From the NCBI GenBank assembly GCA_031269355.1, contig JAISZG010000016.1:1-64000 (forward strand): a DNA stretch of 64,000 nucleotides, read 5' to 3'. The translations under genes were made by a program, and so were the position numbers. Below are positions 61,082 to 64,000 of this stretch, piece after piece. The notes beneath the pieces were generated by a model. It was not told the origin of the DNA. It searched no databases and was given only the letters and a program-made list of their open reading frames with translations. Every line of letters begins with the position of its first letter. Position 1 is the stretch's first letter. Source of the DNA: Oscillospiraceae bacterium (GTDB lineage Bacteria > Bacillota > Clostridia > Christensenellales > Aristaeellaceae).

Positions 61082-63418
61082 ATGTCTAGTGATACAAATC
61101 CTATCGCGTATGTCAAGAATCAAGGAGAGTTTTTGACGGCCGCTGCAAATGGTTATGTGACAGATATTATTATCGATCCTGATGATTCGGAATATTTAGT
61201 AATTGACTCGCAGTGGACGGGGTGGGGGAACCATATATCTAAGAAAATTATACATGGAAACAATAAGATAATTCAATACGGTACGTCAAATGATGATCCA
61301 AGGAATAAGCCCCTTTTTTACCAAGGCGATTCTGTCACTATAAAAGATCTTACGCTTGAAGCATCTATGCATTTGATAAGTGATGCTTCTAACTACTGGT
61401 ACGGGGCATTTTTCAGAAAGACGACTAACTGCTTATTTGATAATTGTCATGTGAAAGGGGAAGTGCGATTAGAGCACAAAAATATCACAACTACAATTTA
61501 TATAGGCGGCTTTGTAGGGGCATCCACATCGACGCGATTTTATAGTTGTTCAAATTCAGCGGTAGTAGAATATATAAAAAATAGTCAATATCTAACTGCA
61601 CACATGGGAGGGTTCTGCGGTAAGGCAGATCAATGCCGGTTCGACTATTGCAGAAACGAAGCGTCTCTCTATACAACTCTTCAAAATATAGAAAATGATT
61701 TTGCCTTTTGCTATGCTGGGGGCATTGCAGGGGCCACATCGTCGACGCTATATATAGCATGTGTCAATAATGGCCCTATAACTGCTTTGCGGTGCAATTT
61801 GCGCGTTGGTGGAATTTGCGGTTATGTAGAGCACATTAATTATAACAGTTTTAAGTATTGTGTGAATCGTGCCGAAATCAGTGAAACGATGAACGCTTAC
61901 CCTCCAAATTCAATTGCTGGAGGTGTCATAGGGTATATTCAGTATAACAATAATGCTCAAACAGTTAATATAGAATTCTGTAGAAACGAAGGATCTGTGA
62001 GCTGTTCATGCGCGGGTGGAATTGTTGGTTCCTGCAATACTCAAGACTATTACTACAAATTGCCAGATCCTGGCAAAGTAATACTATTAAACAACACAAA
62101 CAGCGCGGACATTCATGGAATAAAGTATGCGGGAGGAATCATTGGGCGCACCGATTGCATAAATATGGATATAAAAAACAACTGCGTCTCATCACAAACG
62201 GAAATTATTCAAGGGTTATACGCCGGCGGTATCGCGGGCGAGATATCTTCGTATAACGAAAATAGCCCGACCGTGGTGCTCATGACAAATCATCTGGCGA
62301 ACAACATTGTGAACGCAGGGAAAATTATAGGATCTAACGAAGATCCGCCCGCAATAGGTTACGCGCGGCGCATCGTCGGAAGGTCTATCATTGAGCTGGG
62401 TTTGAATTATCTCTTTTCGCCGCCGTTGGGTTATATAGCATATAATACATATATGTTTGATAGTAATTATGCGAACCCAAATACATTGATCGTAGGGAAC
62501 AATCAATTGGATGATATCAACCCAGGTATGAACTACGGGCAGCCCGGCGAACCGGTCGACGCGGACGCCGACCCCGATTACGGCGCCAACCGCATGCAAG
62601 GTGCGAACTTTGTTGAATCCGTGCTGCCGGACGGATGGAAATACGACGAATGCCTTAAGCCCGCGTTTGACCCGGACGAAACTGTACCGGATCAGGCGCG
62701 GTGCACGGATATGCCGTCCGCGCGTTCCGCCGACGACAGACCCGCGCCCATAGCGAAAGCCGCGCCGCCGCAAGCGACCGCGTCGCTCGCCACATCCAGC
62801 GCGAAAGCGTTTACGTCGGTCGTAAACAGCATAGCTAGCATGGAATACGGCCTGCAGAAGATGCTGAAGGCGGGAGCGTCGATAGTGAACCTGGGCGTGG
62901 AAAACAACGCGTCGCCAAGCGACATGGCCGAATACAGCGGGCTGGCCGCGCACATCGTAGAAGGCGCGCGCGACACGGAGGGAAAGCTGCTCGACAAACT
63001 GTGCTGTTCGATGGCTTACTTACAATCCTATATGGATCATGAATGTTCGAACGAGAGCGGCGGCGGAGACTGTCCAAAGCGCTGGCAAATACGGATGAAC
63101 ACGGTGCTGTGCGATTTGGACTTCAGCGTGCAGGCGCAGTTTATAATAACCAACACCGTGACAAACGAAATTACGCGCGTAGTGACCGACGCGAACGGGC
63201 ATCTAGTGCTCGACCTATACGCGGGCGAATACACTATGACGCTGTACGACACGGGCGAGAACAATCTCGCGCCCGATACGCGCCGCATTATTGTAGGCGG
63301 CGACGGAACTTATTTCGTCGGCGGCGAAATGATTCGCCATCCGGAAACGGGAATATGCGATCTCTGCCTTGCGCTGGCGCCGCTGTCTGATTATTCGCCG
63401 CCCGAAACGGGCGAGTGA
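61082..63418 (+). CDS. Large GLUG-like repeat protein with GC-rich C-terminal part
   Basis: A protein of 778 residues from ATG behind AAGGAGGG. Residues about 135-430 hold eight repeats centred on (A/G)GG(I/F)xG, such as IGGFVGAST, MGGFCGKAD, YAGGIAGAT, VGGICGYVE and YAGGIIGRT, like GLUG/beta-helix proteins of cell surfaces. Yet there is no signal peptide. A helical segment (about 575-660) and a beta-sandwich with a SpaA-like look (VVTDANGHLVLDLYAGEYTM) end in PPETGE, without membrane anchor. Codons up to about 62500 are AT-rich, the remainder GC-rich, which suggests fusion or transfer of the repeat part. Function unknown. Confidence 0.75.
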   Translation: MSSDTNPIAYVKNQGEFLTAAANGYVTDIIIDPDDSEYLVIDSQWTGWGNHISKKIIHGNNKIIQYGTSNDDPRNKPLFYQGDSVTIKDLTLEASMHLISDASNYWYGAFFRKTTNCLFDNCHVKGEVRLEHKNITTTIYIGGFVGASTSTRFYSCSNSAVVEYIKNSQYLTAHMGGFCGKADQCRFDYCRNEASLYTTLQNIENDFAFCYAGGIAGATSSTLYIACVNNGPITALRCNLRVGGICGYVEHINYNSFKYCVNRAEISETMNAYPPNSIAGGVIGYIQYNNNAQTVNIEFCRNEGSVSCSCAGGIVGSCNTQDYYYKLPDPGKVILLNNTNSADIHGIKYAGGIIGRTDCINMDIKNNCVSSQTEIIQGLYAGGIAGEISSYNENSPTVVLMTNHLANNIVNAGKIIGSNEDPPAIGYARRIVGRSIIELGLNYLFSPPLGYIAYNTYMFDSNYANPNTLIVGNNQLDDINPGMNYGQPGEPVDADADPDYGANRMQGANFVESVLPDGWKYDECLKPAFDPDETVPDQARCTDMPSARSADDRPAPIAKAAPPQATASLATSSAKAFTSVVNSIASMEYGLQKMLKAGASIVNLGVENNASPSDMAEYSGLAAHIVEGARDTEGKLLDKLCCSMAYLQSYMDHECSNESGGGDCPKRWQIRMNTVLCDLDFSVQAQFIITNTVTNEITRVVTDANGHLVLDLYAGEYTMTLYDTGENNLAPDTRRIIVGGDGTYFVGGEMIRHPETGICDLCLALAPLSDYSPPETGE

Positions 63419-63446
63419 TCCGCCGAGATTTGCGGCAACTGGGCGG

Positions 63447-63516
63447 TATAATTTTAGCACTCATTCAAAATGAGTGCTAATTTGTTATTGACATAACGCT
63501 TGTCCATGAATAAAAT
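63447..63516 (+). promoter_or_regulatory. htpG promoter region
   Basis: Two possible promoters: TATAAT at 63447-63452 directly before the CIRCE (its -35 is weak), and TTGACA (63488-63493) with 17 bases to TAAAAT (63511-63516) just after it. Confidence 0.7.
63454..63480. promoter_or_regulatory. CIRCE element (HrcA operator)
   Basis: TTAGCACTC, nine bases, GAGTGCTAA: a perfect match to the CIRCE consensus. It lies 146 bases upstream of htpG and between two candidate promoters. Confidence 0.95.
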
Positions 63517-63536
63517 AAGATAGTGAAGCGGCGCGC

Positions 63537-63588
63537 GCGGGTATGGGCGCAGCCCCGTTTAATTCGGGACGGAGGGGCAAAGCCCCGC
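63537..63588 (+). repeat. Palindromic element in the htpG leader
   Basis: GCGGGTATGGGCGCAGCCCC, TTTAATTCGGG and GGGGCAAAGCCCCGC form the same two-arm structure as the other copies. It lies in the untranslated leader, between promoter and start codon. Confidence 0.75.
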
Positions 63589-63626
63589 ACCATCATAAAA
63601 GCGCGCTAACGGGGAGGCGAAAATTT

Positions 63627-64000
63627 ATGAGCGAAAACGGAACCATTTCGATTCACGCGCAAAATATCATGCCTATAATAAAGAAGTGGCTATATTCAGA
63701 TAAGGATATATTCATCCGCGAGATGATATCGAACGCAAGCGACGCGATATTTAAGCGCCAGCAAATCGAGCCGTCCTTCTTTGGCGAGGGAAGGATAACG
63801 GTTCACGTAAACGAAGAGCTGGGTCAGCTCGCGTTTACGGATAACGGCGTTGGCATGACGGCGGAGGAAGTGCGCAAGTACATAAACCAAGTCGCGTTTT
63901 CAAGCGCCGAGGAATTCCTGAAGCAATATGAAGGCGCGGAAAAGGGCGGGATCATCGGGCACTTTGGGCTGGGGTTCTACTCCGCGTTTATGGTTGCGAA
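63627..64000 (+). CDS. htpG: Chaperone HtpG (Hsp90), 3' end off the window
   Basis: The first 124 residues are visible from ATG 63627, behind GGGGAGG. The GHKL ATP-binding domain is clear: [13 protein letters not shown] (catalytic Glu and Asn), [15 protein letters not shown] and [16 protein letters not shown]. HtpG is the bacterial Hsp90. A CIRCE lies upstream, which predicts HrcA control; in Bacillus subtilis htpG is not under HrcA. Confidence 0.95.
   Translation, partial: MSENGTISIHAQNIMPIIKKWLYSDKDIFIREMISNASDAIFKRQQIEPSFFGEGRITVHVNEELGQLAFTDNGVGMTAEEVRKYINQVAFSSAEEFLKQYEGAEKGGIIGHFGLGFYSAFMVA

Overview
The window reads as a chromosomal segment of an uncultured, moderately GC-rich (by eye) member of the Bacillota, probably a Clostridia-type gut or rumen anaerobe. 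Supporting signs are the gene order dnaJ-prmA-rsmE-mtaB followed by hinT and rpsU, a T-box in front of valS, a HrcA-type CIRCE element, a cobalamin-dependent class II ribonucleotide reductase as the only RNR in view, LplB/YtcP-type sugar permeases, a YesM/YesN-type two-component system, many TTG starts and strong Shine-Dalgarno sites. This placement is inference from gene content.

Layout. 1-2.7 kb (minus): a truncated rubrerythrin-like gene and an aconitase-family hydratase. 2.8-4.8 kb: citrate synthase (minus), divergent from an Rrf2 regulator with three cysteines. 5.1-8.8 kb: a zinc-finger-less J-protein and clpB. 8.8-12.9 kb (minus): a sugar-sensing set of YtfQ-like binding lipoprotein, YesM kinase and YesN regulator. 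13.0-22.0 kb (minus): a nine-gene operon that I consider the most interesting system here. It encodes three families of D-specific or D-tolerant peptidases (M55, P1/DmpA, S12), a D-amino acid transaminase, both halves of the D-glutamate cyclase known as a fusion in mammals (DUF4392 and DUF1445), and 5-oxoprolinase PxpABC. It looks like a complete route from D-amino-acid peptides to glutamate.

22.2-25.9 kb: a degenerate tRNA-Leu, an intact tRNA-Leu(CAA), an IS66 remnant and nrdJ with a pair of candidate NrdR boxes. 26.0-33.6 kb (plus): a glycan operon with two glycosidases, two permeases and a binding protein. 33.7-36.2 kb: metA with a leader peptide and attenuator, a CDGSH protein and a candidate structured RNA. 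36.2-45.8 kb (plus): dnaJ-prmA-rsmE-mtaB, hinT, rpsU, rho, era, recO. 45.9-48.0 kb (minus): a sugar isomerase and an oxidoreductase. 48.4-63.4 kb (plus): degV, phosphohexomutase, YgiQ radical SAM protein, T-box-valS, ilvE, an unknown gene, a pseudouridine synthase, a GH10-like protein that appears to have lost its catalytic residues, and a large GLUG-like repeat protein. The window ends inside htpG, preceded by a perfect CIRCE.

A second theme is small repeats. A 52-59 bp GC-rich palindromic element occurs at five loci. It lies between genes (48.2, 49.4, 63.5 kb) and also in frame inside two conserved housekeeping genes, mtaB (three tandem 57-bp units) and valS (one copy), in the manner of Rickettsia palindromic elements. 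There are also a 240-bp IS5-like MITE with CTAG target duplication, a 55-bp relative of it, and an octanucleotide VNTR enclosed by inverted repeats. All functional calls rest on reading the sequence; no database search was run.
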